Source: Weissella soli
GTDB lineage: Bacteria; Bacillota; Bacilli; Lactobacillales; Lactobacillaceae
DNA: 64,000 nt
Direction of reading: 5' to 3'
Assembly: GCF_001761545.1 (NCBI RefSeq)
Contig: NZ_CP017326.1
Location: 558,001-622,000 of the forward strand
Each line of letters opens with the position of its first letter. The stretch's first letter is position 1. The notes beneath the pieces were generated by a model. It was not told where the DNA came from. It did not search any database and worked only from the letters and a program-made list of their open reading frames with translations. This document shows positions 26,358 to 34,472 of this stretch, in pieces. The translations under genes and the position numbers were made by a program.

Positions 26358-27281
26358 TTGAGTTCTGTAAATGTAACGGCTGCGATCGTCACTTACAATC
26401 GCTTGGATTTATTGAAAGAATCTTTGGCAGCGGTTTTGGCACAAACAGCCTATTTAACACATATATTGGTGATTAACAATCAGTCAACTGATGGGACTAA
26501 AGAGTATCTGGATAGTCTGACGGACCCTCGGTTGATTGTGATCCATGCCTCTGAAAACCTTGGCGGTGCTGGTGGATTTAATCTTGCTGTCAAGCAATTT
26601 ATCACGGCTTTAGCTGACGACTATGTCTGGTTGATGGACGATGATACCTTACCTGAACCAACGGCTTTGGAAAAAATGGTATCTTTTGCTACCACGCATG
26701 CCAATATTGGCTTTACACAATCACAAGTACGTTGGCGTGATGTGAATGGGCCAGCGGCGTACATGAATGTCGTTGCACCACGGGCATTTTATTGGCAGGA
26801 TGCACTGATCACGCCAAATAATCCGGCCATCGAAGTCGTGAACTCAACGTTTGTTTCGGTCATGATTCCACGTGAGCGTGTGCTGGCTGTTGGACTACCA
26901 CAAAAAGAATACTTTATTTGGGGTGACGACATGGAGTATACCAATCGGTTAGTTGCCGATGAGATCCACAAAGGCTATCTGGTATTAAATTCTCTGGCTG
27001 TCCATAAATCAAAGGAGAATCTCTTGCCAGGAGACATCATCACGGATACGGATACGGATCGGATGTGGCGCTATGATTACGAATATCGCAATCGTATTTT
27101 GACGGCGCGACGCATCGGCAAAAAAGAACTCATCAAGACCCTGCTTCGGTCTGGCGTTCGTGATTTACTTAAGATCCTTTTGAAGGGAAATGTTGCCTAT
27201 CGAGGTAAAAAAGCCGGAATTATTATTCGGGGCACTTGGCGGGGCTTATTCTTTAGACCGTCAATCGAATCAGCAAAGTAA
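26358..27281 (+). CDS. GT2 glycosyltransferase, GlfT2/rhamnosyltransferase-like
   Basis: The 307-residue enzyme shows AAIVTYNRLDLLKESL, INNQSTDGT, NLGGAGGFN and the metal motif WLMDDDTLPE, then FIWGDDMEY, typical of galactofuranosyl/rhamnosyl transferases of cell-wall glycans. No membrane segment is seen. It begins at TTG 26358, supported by AGAGGA at 26345-26350, as there is no ATG near the N-terminal motif. It should add sugars to the surface polymer exported by the ABC pair downstream. Confidence 0.83.
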   Translation: MSSVNVTAAIVTYNRLDLLKESLAAVLAQTAYLTHILVINNQSTDGTKEYLDSLTDPRLIVIHASENLGGAGGFNLAVKQFITALADDYVWLMDDDTLPEPTALEKMVSFATTHANIGFTQSQVRWRDVNGPAAYMNVVAPRAFYWQDALITPNNPAIEVVNSTFVSVMIPRERVLAVGLPQKEYFIWGDDMEYTNRLVADEIHKGYLVLNSLAVHKSKENLLPGDIITDTDTDRMWRYDYEYRNRILTARRIGKKELIKTLLRSGVRDLLKILLKGNVAYRGKKAGIIIRGTWRGLFFRPSIESAK

Positions 27282-27288
27282 CAGGATT

Positions 27289-27336
27289 AAACCGCTACAT
27301 TCTTAAAGATTGACAAAGAAGGTAGGTGGTTTTTTT
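27289..27336 (+). terminator. Weak terminator-like hairpin
   Basis: AACCGCTAC pairs with GTAGGTGGTT, with one bulge and a long loop, followed by seven T. A TATAAT at 27346-27351, with no clear -35, may start the next transcript. Confidence 0.4.
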
Positions 27337-27417
27337 GTTTTGATATATAATTAAATATTGTATGTAAAAAGACAAACAATAAATTACTTGAATACAAAAA
27401 GTAAGTTGGAGGAAATC

Positions 27418-28506
27418 ATGGCTGAAAAAGAAGTCGCAACACAAGACCTCGCAAGTTATGACGAGCCGTTTACGCCAGTTGCGCCTTATAAGCAATTGGA
27501 TGAACCGGGAAATGAAAATCCATCGAATCAACCGATCAAAGTAGCTGCTCGCTACGTGACCAAAGAGTATGACATGGGTTCATCGCGTAAGGATAAAATC
27601 GATGCAATTTTGAATCCTTTAAAGTCTGAAGATGAAAAGTTTTGGGGCTTGAAAGGTATTTCTTTCGATGTTTTCGAAGGAGATGTTGTCGGTGTGATTG
27701 GGGTGAATGGATCAGGTAAATCAACCTTGCTAAATATCCTATCAGGAGCCTTGGCAGAGACATCCGGATCCCTAGATATCAATGGGACGACATCCTTACT
27801 TTCTGTTTGGGATGGGCTGCGACCAAACCTAACTGGTCGGGAAAATATCCGGTTGAAGTCATTGATGATGGGGCGTTCAAATGCTGAAATCGAAGCCGAG
27901 ATGGATGACGTGATTGAATTCTCAGAACTGGATAAGTTTATTGATCAACCAGTAAAGTATTACTCTTCGGGGATGCGTTCAAAGCTTGGTTTCTCGATTG
28001 CTGTTCATCAAGACCCTGACATCATGATTATTGATGAAGCCTTGTCAGTGGGTGATCAAACCTTCTCAAAGAAGGCGTTGGCCAAAATGAAGGAATTCAA
28101 GGCACAAGGCAAGACGATCTTCTTTGTGTCACACGCACTCGGTCAAGTCGAAGAATTCACCGACAAAGCCATTTGGATTCAATATGGTGAGTTGCGTGAG
28201 TATGGTGAGACCAAGAAGGTGTTGCAGGATTATAAAGACTGGACTGCCTGGTACAACAAGATGGCGCAAAAGGACAAAGATACGTTTGTGAAGGGCAATA
28301 AACAGGCTCAAAACGAATTTGACCGTGATCAATTGTGGACTCGCATTGAACAAGACGACCATTTAGATGATAAAGCCAAGACGCGGGCGTTTCGCCGTAA
28401 TGCTGTGGGTGATCGGTTGCTAGTTTGGGACTGGTTGGTCATTATCGCTAGCGTGATTGCGTTCATCATGAGTGCGTACATGTTCACGTACTTAGCACAT
28501 TTTTAA
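27418..28506 (+). CDS. tagH: TagH-like teichoic acid export ATPase
   Basis: The 362-residue ABC ATPase has Walker A GVNGSGKST (Lys101), signature YSSGMRSKLGF, Walker B IMIIDEALSVGDQ and the switch His in FVSHALGQ. An acidic N-terminal extension of about 60 residues precedes the domain, and a single membrane helix (VIIASVIAFIMSAYMFTYL) ends the protein, as in TagH. It pairs with the permease 11 bases downstream to flip finished wall polymer outward. GGAGG at 27408-27412 sets ATG 27418 against the in-frame 27358. Confidence 0.88.
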   Translation: MAEKEVATQDLASYDEPFTPVAPYKQLDEPGNENPSNQPIKVAARYVTKEYDMGSSRKDKIDAILNPLKSEDEKFWGLKGISFDVFEGDVVGVIGVNGSGKSTLLNILSGALAETSGSLDINGTTSLLSVWDGLRPNLTGRENIRLKSLMMGRSNAEIEAEMDDVIEFSELDKFIDQPVKYYSSGMRSKLGFSIAVHQDPDIMIIDEALSVGDQTFSKKALAKMKEFKAQGKTIFFVSHALGQVEEFTDKAIWIQYGELREYGETKKVLQDYKDWTAWYNKMAQKDKDTFVKGNKQAQNEFDRDQLWTRIEQDDHLDDKAKTRAFRRNAVGDRLLVWDWLVIIASVIAFIMSAYMFTYLAHF

Positions 28507-28517
28507 GGTGAGGTAAT

Positions 28518-29336
28518 ATGCGACAAATTTGGATTTTATTACTAGAAAATTTAAAGTTTTATCCGGTGATCTTTCGCTTAGCCAATTATGAGACGCGGGC
28601 GAAGTATAAGGATCATTCATTAGGTGTTTTGTGGGATATTATTAACCCCGTGATGCAAATCGCGACTTACTACTTAGTTTTTGGTATTGCGATGGGTCAA
28701 AGTCATTCAATGACTGATGGTGTGCCATATATTGGTTGGTTAGTGATTGGACAAGCCGTTTGGTTATTTCTGAACACCTCATTTATGGACGCAACGTGGA
28801 GTATCCGCGCAAATGTTAATCAAGTGTCAAAGATGAATTTTCCAATTTCAATTATGCCATTTGTGCGGACACAGATTAACATCTTACCATTTTTAATTAC
28901 CTTGGCAGTTGGAATCGTGATGTCATTAAGTTCCGGGGTGACCTTGAGTTTGCACGTTTTGCAATTCGTGTATTATTTCTTCGCAATGTTGGTATTCTTA
29001 TATGCGGTGGGTTTGTTCAACGCTACGATTACCGTGTTATACCCGGATTATCAACAATTAGTGCAAACAGTCATGCGGTTCATTTTTTGGATGTCAGGAG
29101 CCGTCTTTGACATTGGTCAGCGGATCGGTCCAGATCATGCCCGTATCGCACGGTTGATTGAAATTAATCCGTTTTACTATCTAATTAGTGGTACACGTGA
29201 TGCCTTCCTAAGTACGGGTTGGTTCTGGGAACGGCCAGAGCAAAACATTGCCTTTTGGAGTTTAACTATTTTCTTACTCTTTGTTGGTTCACATTTGCAT
29301 CTTAAGTTCCGTGCATACTTTGCCGATTTGGTATAA
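28518..29336 (+). CDS. tagG: TagG-like teichoic acid/polysaccharide export permease
   Basis: The 272-residue protein is an ABC-2 type permease with six membrane segments. The family start NYETRAKYKDHSLGVLWDIINP and the later MNFPISIMPFVR and INPFYYLISGTRD match TagG/Wzm. It works with the ATPase encoded just before it. GAGGTAAT precedes ATG 28518, and a strong terminator follows. Confidence 0.88.
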   Translation: MRQIWILLLENLKFYPVIFRLANYETRAKYKDHSLGVLWDIINPVMQIATYYLVFGIAMGQSHSMTDGVPYIGWLVIGQAVWLFLNTSFMDATWSIRANVNQVSKMNFPISIMPFVRTQINILPFLITLAVGIVMSLSSGVTLSLHVLQFVYYFFAMLVFLYAVGLFNATITVLYPDYQQLVQTVMRFIFWMSGAVFDIGQRIGPDHARIARLIEINPFYYLISGTRDAFLSTGWFWERPEQNIAFWSLTIFLLFVGSHLHLKFRAYFADLV

Positions 29337-29361
29337 TCTTATAATAGACTTTAGCGATTTG

Positions 29362-29393
29362 AGACCGCGTGACGAAAAGTCACGCGGTCTTTT
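29362..29393 (+). terminator. Intrinsic terminator after tagG
   Basis: GACCGCGTGAC pairs with GTCACGCGGTC around GAAAA, followed by TTTT. Confidence 0.93.
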
Positions 29394-29423
29394 GACATCA
29401 GGGCACGATGAAGGAGGGCAGAG

Positions 29424-30890
29424 ATGAGAATATTACAGGCATATATTAATCGCGTTGCCTATGAATTAACCACGATCATCATTCCGCTGGTGCCATTGAC
29501 CTATCTGGCCCATATACTTGGGCCAAATGGGGTTGGGATCATTGCCTGGTCATTAACCTCAGTGGAGCTATTCGTCATGTTGTTCTTGCATCCGCTGAGC
29601 TTACTCGGACAATTGACATTATCTAATCAGCGGCAAGATTTGCCGGCGCAAATCCAAACATTTGGGAATATTTTATTTCTGCGGCTGATCATGACGCTGA
29701 TCACCGTCGGATTATTTTTCTGGTATTATCAGTCATCGGCGGGTTGGTTCATCCGGGATTATGCGCATGAACTCCAGTTAGCAAGTGGCTTAATTATTGC
29801 CGGCTTTTTAGATATTTCATGGCTTTATCAGGGGACTGGGCGTCGGACCAATGTTGTCTTACAAAGCTCATTTAGTAAAATTTTCCTGTTTTTGTTTGTC
29901 TTGCTGTTTGTTAAAACGTCAACGGACATTGATGCGTACATTATTTTAGTGGTCATCATTCAAATTTTAACTAACTTATTAATGTGGTTTCGAATTCCAA
30001 ATGCCTTTTGGCAAAAAATTCGCCTCCGACCACAACGATACCTCAGACGTTGGGTGCCAATGATGCTATCTGTGGCCGGTTTGCAGTTATTCTATGTGAT
30101 CGGTCGATTACTATTACCCTTGTACCCACTAGATTTTGAATTGTGGGTCGGTTATCTTGATAGTGCCATCAAGCTACTCAGTGTGGGGACCGTGATCGTC
30201 ATATCAATTGGTTTGACCACTTTACCGAAGTTTTTTCATCTGGCCAATCATGGTAAGTTTGATGATATGTTAAACCATATGAATAATGTCTTAGAAAATG
30301 TGACCGCTTTTGGGATGGCGCTGATGTTTGGTACCTTAGGCATGGCATCAGGGTTGACACAATGGTTTCTTGGGGTCGAGTATCTGCGTGTTGGCCAGCT
30401 CATGATGGCTCTGTCACCAGTGCTCGTATTAGTCGGTTGGTCAACGGTTTTAGGTGGCCAATATCTACGGGTAGCCGGTAAGAATACTTTAGTCACGCTG
30501 TCGATGTTAGCTGGGCTGGCAACGATGTTAGTATTTGGGGTCCTCCTGGTACCAAACCACGCCGGGTTCGGCGCAGTAGTCGCGATTGATCTGGCACAGT
30601 TGGTCATTGTCATCATGCAAGCGTTTTTTGCGCGACAAGTATTAAGCTGGCATCTATTCTTCAAAATAAGTTGGCAATATCTGCTGGCGGGTGCCGTGAT
30701 GTGGCTGGCAGTATTTATTATCGGTTACCGACAGATCCCGGCACCCTTTATCTCGTTTATGCAATTAGTTATTGGTACAATAGTTTACGTTGGCATCATC
30801 TGGGCTTTACGTAGTCCTTTAATCAATGATGCCAAGCAAATTTTGCGAGAGTATAGCCGCTTTTATCGCCGAAATGGATTTTTAAAATGA
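29424..30890 (+). CDS. Wzx-type oligosaccharide flippase
   Basis: The 488-residue protein has about twelve to fourteen membrane segments and the MATE/MOP-like pattern of polysaccharide flippases: IPLVPLTYLAHILGPNGVGIIAW at the start and PLSLLGQLTLSNQRQD soon after. It should translocate undecaprenyl-linked repeat units. Having both a flippase and a TagGH exporter suggests two polymers or a polymer plus a side chain. AAGGAGGGCAG precedes ATG 29424. The stop overlaps the next start by four bases (ATGA). Confidence 0.85.
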   Translation: MRILQAYINRVAYELTTIIIPLVPLTYLAHILGPNGVGIIAWSLTSVELFVMLFLHPLSLLGQLTLSNQRQDLPAQIQTFGNILFLRLIMTLITVGLFFWYYQSSAGWFIRDYAHELQLASGLIIAGFLDISWLYQGTGRRTNVVLQSSFSKIFLFLFVLLFVKTSTDIDAYIILVVIIQILTNLLMWFRIPNAFWQKIRLRPQRYLRRWVPMMLSVAGLQLFYVIGRLLLPLYPLDFELWVGYLDSAIKLLSVGTVIVISIGLTTLPKFFHLANHGKFDDMLNHMNNVLENVTAFGMALMFGTLGMASGLTQWFLGVEYLRVGQLMMALSPVLVLVGWSTVLGGQYLRVAGKNTLVTLSMLAGLATMLVFGVLLVPNHAGFGAVVAIDLAQLVIVIMQAFFARQVLSWHLFFKISWQYLLAGAVMWLAVFIIGYRQIPAPFISFMQLVIGTIVYVGIIWALRSPLINDAKQILREYSRFYRRNGFLK

Positions 30891-31258
30891 AAAAATATTT
30901 GATTTATAGTCTCAGTCTTGTTGGCATCATGGTCGTTGTTATCTTTGGCGCCTTGATATTTTTATGGGCTCTGCCAAATAACGTGATTCAAAAGCCTAAC
31001 CAGGAGATGTTCAATCGGAGTACCCAATTATTTAAACACCGCGCTAGTAGTAGTTCCTCATCCGTTGCAAGTAGTTCATCCAGTGCTGTGAGTGCTGGTG
31101 ATAAGGTCATCAAGTCACTGACCGGTAAAACACTGGACGAGGCAAATACTTATGCCAATAAAAAGGGCGTTCAAGTCATCATCATGTCGACGGTTAAAGG
31201 GACGGCGATCACAAAAGCCGTCTTGAATTCTGCGGGATTATTACTCTATATGAATTAA
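30887..31258 (+). CDS. Small membrane-anchored protein with Ser-rich linker and PASTA-like domain
   Basis: The 123-residue protein has one N-terminal membrane helix (about 5-30), a spacer, then a Ser-rich linker (SSSSSSVASSSSSAVS, about 55-70) and a C-terminal unit of some 48 residues, LTGKTLDEANTYANKKGVQV, which follows the PASTA pattern (hydrophobic-x-GKxxxEAxxxxxxxGxxV). Topology implies that the domain lies outside the cell. The start overlaps the flippase stop by four bases, so the two are coupled. A PASTA call from one repeat is tentative. Confidence 0.6.
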   Translation: MKKYLIYSLSLVGIMVVVIFGALIFLWALPNNVIQKPNQEMFNRSTQLFKHRASSSSSSVASSSSSAVSAGDKVIKSLTGKTLDEANTYANKKGVQVIIMSTVKGTAITKAVLNSAGLLLYMN

Positions 31259-31302
31259 AGCAGGATGATCAAACGACAACGAATGCTGCTGCCCAAGATA
31301 AA

Positions 31303-31342
31303 AGACTGTAATGCAAACGCTATTGTATTACGGCCTTTTTTT
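31303..31342 (+). terminator. Intrinsic terminator
   Basis: AGACTGTAAT pairs imperfectly with ATTACGGCCT (one mismatch, one G-T), followed by seven T. Confidence 0.7.
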
Positions 31343-31421
31343 AGCTATTATGAAAATCAGATATGAAAACGTGTCATATTTAACACGACTTTCAAATATT
31401 CTAGTGAAATCAGGAAAGAAC

Positions 31422-32216
31422 ATGCCACAAAAAATATTGACAATCGCAGGTTCCGATATTCTGAGTGGTGGTGGGTTGCAAGCTGATTTAGCCACATTTA
31501 ATGAATATGGGCTGTTTGGATTGAGTGTTATTACCAGTATTGTCACCGTCACCGCGACTGATTTTATTGTCCACCCGATCGAGCTTAGCCTGGTAGAACA
31601 ACAATTAGCTTCCATGCGAATGATGGATGATTTAGCGGGAATTAAAGTTGGCCTGGTGCCCAATGTCGCCATGATGCGCGTCATTGGGAACTTTCTGGCC
31701 GATTTTGCGGGCAAAATCCCGATTGTGATCGATCCAGTGATGGTTTTTAAAGAGGCTAATTCAGCTCAGCTGACGGCCATTGCCGATGGCATTGCCACTT
31801 ATTTGTTGCCTTATGCGACTATCACCACGCCAAATTTGACAGAGGCCGAAATTCTAACTAAACAATCGATTCAGCGGGTCAGCGATTTACAACGGGCTGG
31901 ACGTGTCTTACAAGCGACGGTTATGAATTATGTCATTAAGGGCGGACAACGTTTACCAGGTGAACAGGCCGTTGATTTGGTCGGCGTCGGTGATCAAGTT
32001 GAATTAATTACGGCATCAAAGCTAACAGCGCCATTTAATAATGGTGCCGGGTGCACATTTGCTTCGGCCATTGCAAGTAATTTGGTTTTGCAACAAGATA
32101 TGATGAGTGCAGTCTTGGACGCCAAAGCATTCGTGCATATTGGTATCGAACATGGGGTGACCTTATCTGCGGATTTTGGTAATGTTTGGCAAGCTGCGCG
32201 ACGTTTTAGTCATTAA
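31422..32216 (+). CDS. pdxK: Pyridoxine/hydroxymethylpyrimidine kinase family protein
   Basis: The 264-residue ribokinase-fold enzyme has ILTIAGSDILSGGGLQADLATF at the N-terminus and the anion-hole motif NNGAGCTFASAIAS at the C-terminus. ThiD2/PdxK-type kinases share these and phosphorylate vitamin B6 or HMP. AGGAAAG before ATG 31422 sets the start; the frame runs further up to 31311, through the terminator. An ECF vitamin-transport subunit follows 16 bases later, so the pair probably salvages one vitamin. B6 is favoured, HMP is possible. Confidence 0.8.
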   Translation: MPQKILTIAGSDILSGGGLQADLATFNEYGLFGLSVITSIVTVTATDFIVHPIELSLVEQQLASMRMMDDLAGIKVGLVPNVAMMRVIGNFLADFAGKIPIVIDPVMVFKEANSAQLTAIADGIATYLLPYATITTPNLTEAEILTKQSIQRVSDLQRAGRVLQATVMNYVIKGGQRLPGEQAVDLVGVGDQVELITASKLTAPFNNGAGCTFASAIASNLVLQQDMMSAVLDAKAFVHIGIEHGVTLSADFGNVWQAARRFSH

Positions 32217-32232
32217 GGAGAGGTAGAGAGCA

Positions 32233-32754
32233 ATGAAGAAGACACTAACAACACGGAATATTGCCATCCTAGCAGTCCTGATCGGGGTGAACATTGTTTT
32301 GAATTTTTTCTTGCGAATTCCGACAGCTACTGGGTTTATTAGTTTGGTTGAAGCAGGCATCGTGATTGCTGCTTGGAACTTTGGTGCGACTGGCGGGTTG
32401 ATTGTCGGTGGGTTAACTGGTTTTTTGTTAGATTTGATGTCGGGTTATCCACAATGGATGTTCATCTCATTGATCATCCACGGCGCCGAAGGAGCTGTCT
32501 TTGGGTACCTTGGTCGTGAAAAGAGTAGTTTATCACGACTCATCAGCATCATCGCCGGCGGGGCAGTGATGGTCACTGGGTACTTCTTAGGTGGCATTTT
32601 ATTGCAAGTATTGAATCATGCATCATTCCAAACGGCTGTGTATGCTTCAACCGTTGATATCCTTGGCAATGTCTTGCAAGTTTTGGCGGGCGCGCTTCTA
32701 GCCGGATTGATTATTGAGCCAGTTAGTCAACGACTGCTTGCGGATGGTGTATAA
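32233..32754 (+). CDS. ECF transporter substrate-binding (S) component
   Basis: The 173-residue protein has five to six membrane helices with the S-component look: N-terminal TTRNIAILAVLIGVNIVLNF, then GGLTGFLLDLMSGYPQWMFISLIIHGAEGAVFGYLG. Its place behind a pyridoxine-kinase-like gene suggests uptake of pyridoxine (PdxU type) or HMP (HmpT type). The shared energising module (EcfAA'T) is not in this window. AAGGAGAGG precedes ATG 32233. Confidence 0.83.
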   Translation: MKKTLTTRNIAILAVLIGVNIVLNFFLRIPTATGFISLVEAGIVIAAWNFGATGGLIVGGLTGFLLDLMSGYPQWMFISLIIHGAEGAVFGYLGREKSSLSRLISIIAGGAVMVTGYFLGGILLQVLNHASFQTAVYASTVDILGNVLQVLAGALLAGLIIEPVSQRLLADGV

Positions 32755-32758
32755 TAAA

Positions 32759-32899
32759 GATTAGCGCTTATTCGTTAACGCCTATGAGTTTAGGCTCGTC
32801 GGCTGGCTAATCGACGGTAGTTTCATGAGTGATTTGCGTATGTGGGCTGAAATTAATGCTGTGCATGAGCAGATTCCTTGCAAAATAAGCAAGTTGTAA
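32759..32899 (+). other. Intergenic region with paired segments and a possible 24-codon ORF
   Basis: GATTAGC (32759-32765) can pair with GCTAATC at the end of 32805-32812, enclosing a GCCT/AGGC stem. A 24-codon frame runs from ATG 32825 to TAA 32899 without a convincing ribosome site. CTTGC/GCAAG forms a small hairpin near its end. No known riboswitch class is recognised. Confidence 0.35.
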
Positions 32900-32990
32900 A
32901 GTTAAGCAAAAGGCATGTGATATGTTCGCGTCATGGAGCATAACACACGTCTTTTAGTTTTTAATGAAGGATGGAGGAATTATAAACATC

Positions 32991-34340
32991 GTGGATGAAA
33001 AAGTATCAACCAAGACGGCCCTCAGTATTTTGGCGGTCGCATTAGTCTCATTTTCGGGCATCATGTCCGAAACCTCAATGAATGTTACCTTTCCGGTGCT
33101 TTCAAAGCTGTTTAATACCTCATTGAATACGATTCAATGGGTGACCACGGCCTATCTATTGTCAGTAACCGTTATGGTGACTACCAGTGCCTATTTAACG
33201 AAGCGCTTTTCAGTGCGGACGCTGTGGCTGACTGGGGTTATCATCTTTACCGCGGGGACATTGGTGGGTGGTTTAGCAAACAACGTTCCGGTCCTTTTGT
33301 TAGGACGGATCATGCAGGGTGTGGCTGCCGGGATCGCAATGCCATTGATGTTTAACATCATCATTGCGAACATTCCACAGTCAAGAATCGGGACTTGGAT
33401 GGGGATCGGCTCATTAGTCGTTAGCCTGGCCCCTTCCTTTGGACCAACCTATGGTGGTGCACTAATTGATTCATTTGGATGGCGGTCAATTTTCTTTATT
33501 TTGTTAATTGTTCCCATCATATCATTACTGGTTGGGTGGCGGAGCGTGGCCCACACGACACCGGCAAAGTTGACACAAAAATTTGATAGTACGGCGTTTA
33601 TCTTGTTAGCCATTACATTAACTGCTGCCCTGCTAACGGTTAACCAATTACAGGGTGGCCAAATTAATTGGTCCTTGTTTAGCGTGACTGTGGTCGCTTT
33701 GATGGTGTTTATCTGGCGGGCGTTAACTTCAAAGCAATTATTCTTAAATATTCGTTTGTTATTGCGACCACGTTACGCATCTTTGTTGTTAGTTGTTGGT
33801 TTATATATGTTTGCCAATTTAGGTTTTAACCTGATTGGACCAAATTTTTTGCAAGACATCCAACATACTTCAAGTTTTGCGGCTGGTTTTTCATTGCTAC
33901 CAGGTACGTTATTGGGTGCGGTATTAAATCCATGGTTTGGCCGCATTTACGATCTTAAGGGTGCTAAATTACCACTGTATCTAGGTAATTTTATCTTCTT
34001 GTTAAGTGTCGTTGTAATGGCCTTGATCGCGCAATCCATGACGTTATGGGTGTTAATCGTGGCCTACATTGTCTTCACTTTTGGTCGCAACCTGGCCTTT
34101 GGAAATGGGATGACTGCTGCCGTGGCCGATGTTGAAGTGGATATGAAAGCTGATGCCAATGCGATTATGCAAACATTCCAGATGTTCATGGGGGCACTGG
34201 GGACAACTGTCGCAGCTCTGTATGGCGCTGGCAACGCGGGTATGGTCGCTGGGTTTGCGAATTTCCTTTGGGTCATCGTTGGCGTAGCCCTTGTCAATGT
34301 GGTATTATTAGTGATTCATTTTAAGAGTAAAGTGGTATAA
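32991..34340 (+). CDS. MFS multidrug exporter, DHA2-like
   Basis: The 449-residue protein has about twelve or more membrane segments with MSETSMNVTFPVLSKLFN, LTKRFSVRTLW (motif A), LLGRIMQGVAAGIAMPL and GIGSLVVSLAPSFGPTYGG (motif C), marking it as a proton-driven exporter. It resembles the pump at 14.2 kb. The start is uncertain: GGAGG at 32973-32977 lies 13 bases before GTG 32991, while ATG 32964 has no site upstream. GTG 32991 gives the more usual N-terminus. Confidence 0.82.
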   Translation: MDEKVSTKTALSILAVALVSFSGIMSETSMNVTFPVLSKLFNTSLNTIQWVTTAYLLSVTVMVTTSAYLTKRFSVRTLWLTGVIIFTAGTLVGGLANNVPVLLLGRIMQGVAAGIAMPLMFNIIIANIPQSRIGTWMGIGSLVVSLAPSFGPTYGGALIDSFGWRSIFFILLIVPIISLLVGWRSVAHTTPAKLTQKFDSTAFILLAITLTAALLTVNQLQGGQINWSLFSVTVVALMVFIWRALTSKQLFLNIRLLLRPRYASLLLVVGLYMFANLGFNLIGPNFLQDIQHTSSFAAGFSLLPGTLLGAVLNPWFGRIYDLKGAKLPLYLGNFIFLLSVVVMALIAQSMTLWVLIVAYIVFTFGRNLAFGNGMTAAVADVEVDMKADANAIMQTFQMFMGALGTTVAALYGAGNAGMVAGFANFLWVIVGVALVNVVLLVIHFKSKVV

Positions 34341-34347
34341 GTGATTT

Positions 34348-34385
34348 AGCTCGGTTGGTCAAACTTGACTAACCGAGCTTTTTTT
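34348..34385 (+). terminator. Intrinsic terminator after the MFS gene
   Basis: AGCTCGGTTGGTC pairs with GACTAACCGAGCT, followed by seven T. Confidence 0.92.
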
Positions 34386-34412
34386 GATGTAATCATGATT
34401 TGTTCGACAAAG

Positions 34413-34448
34413 AAAAGCCACTCAGCTTGTTTGCTGAGTGGCTTTTTT
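34413..34448. terminator. Terminator of the pbp1A operon (works both ways)
   Basis: AAAAGCCACTCAGC pairs with GCTGAGTGGCTTTT. On the minus strand it ends the penicillin-binding protein transcript. Confidence 0.92.
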
Positions 34449-34472
34449 GTCGCTGTTGACTATTTTGTCGCT

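Noticed and set aside
31311-31421. N-terminal extension of the pyridoxine-kinase-like protein
   Set aside because: It begins inside a terminator stem and has no ribosome site; the family starts at ILTIAGSD.
32971-32985. Minimal ORF ATG-GAG-GAA-TTA-TAA upstream of the MFS gene
   Set aside because: Four codons containing the ribosome site itself; more likely a by-product of GGAGG than a coding unit.
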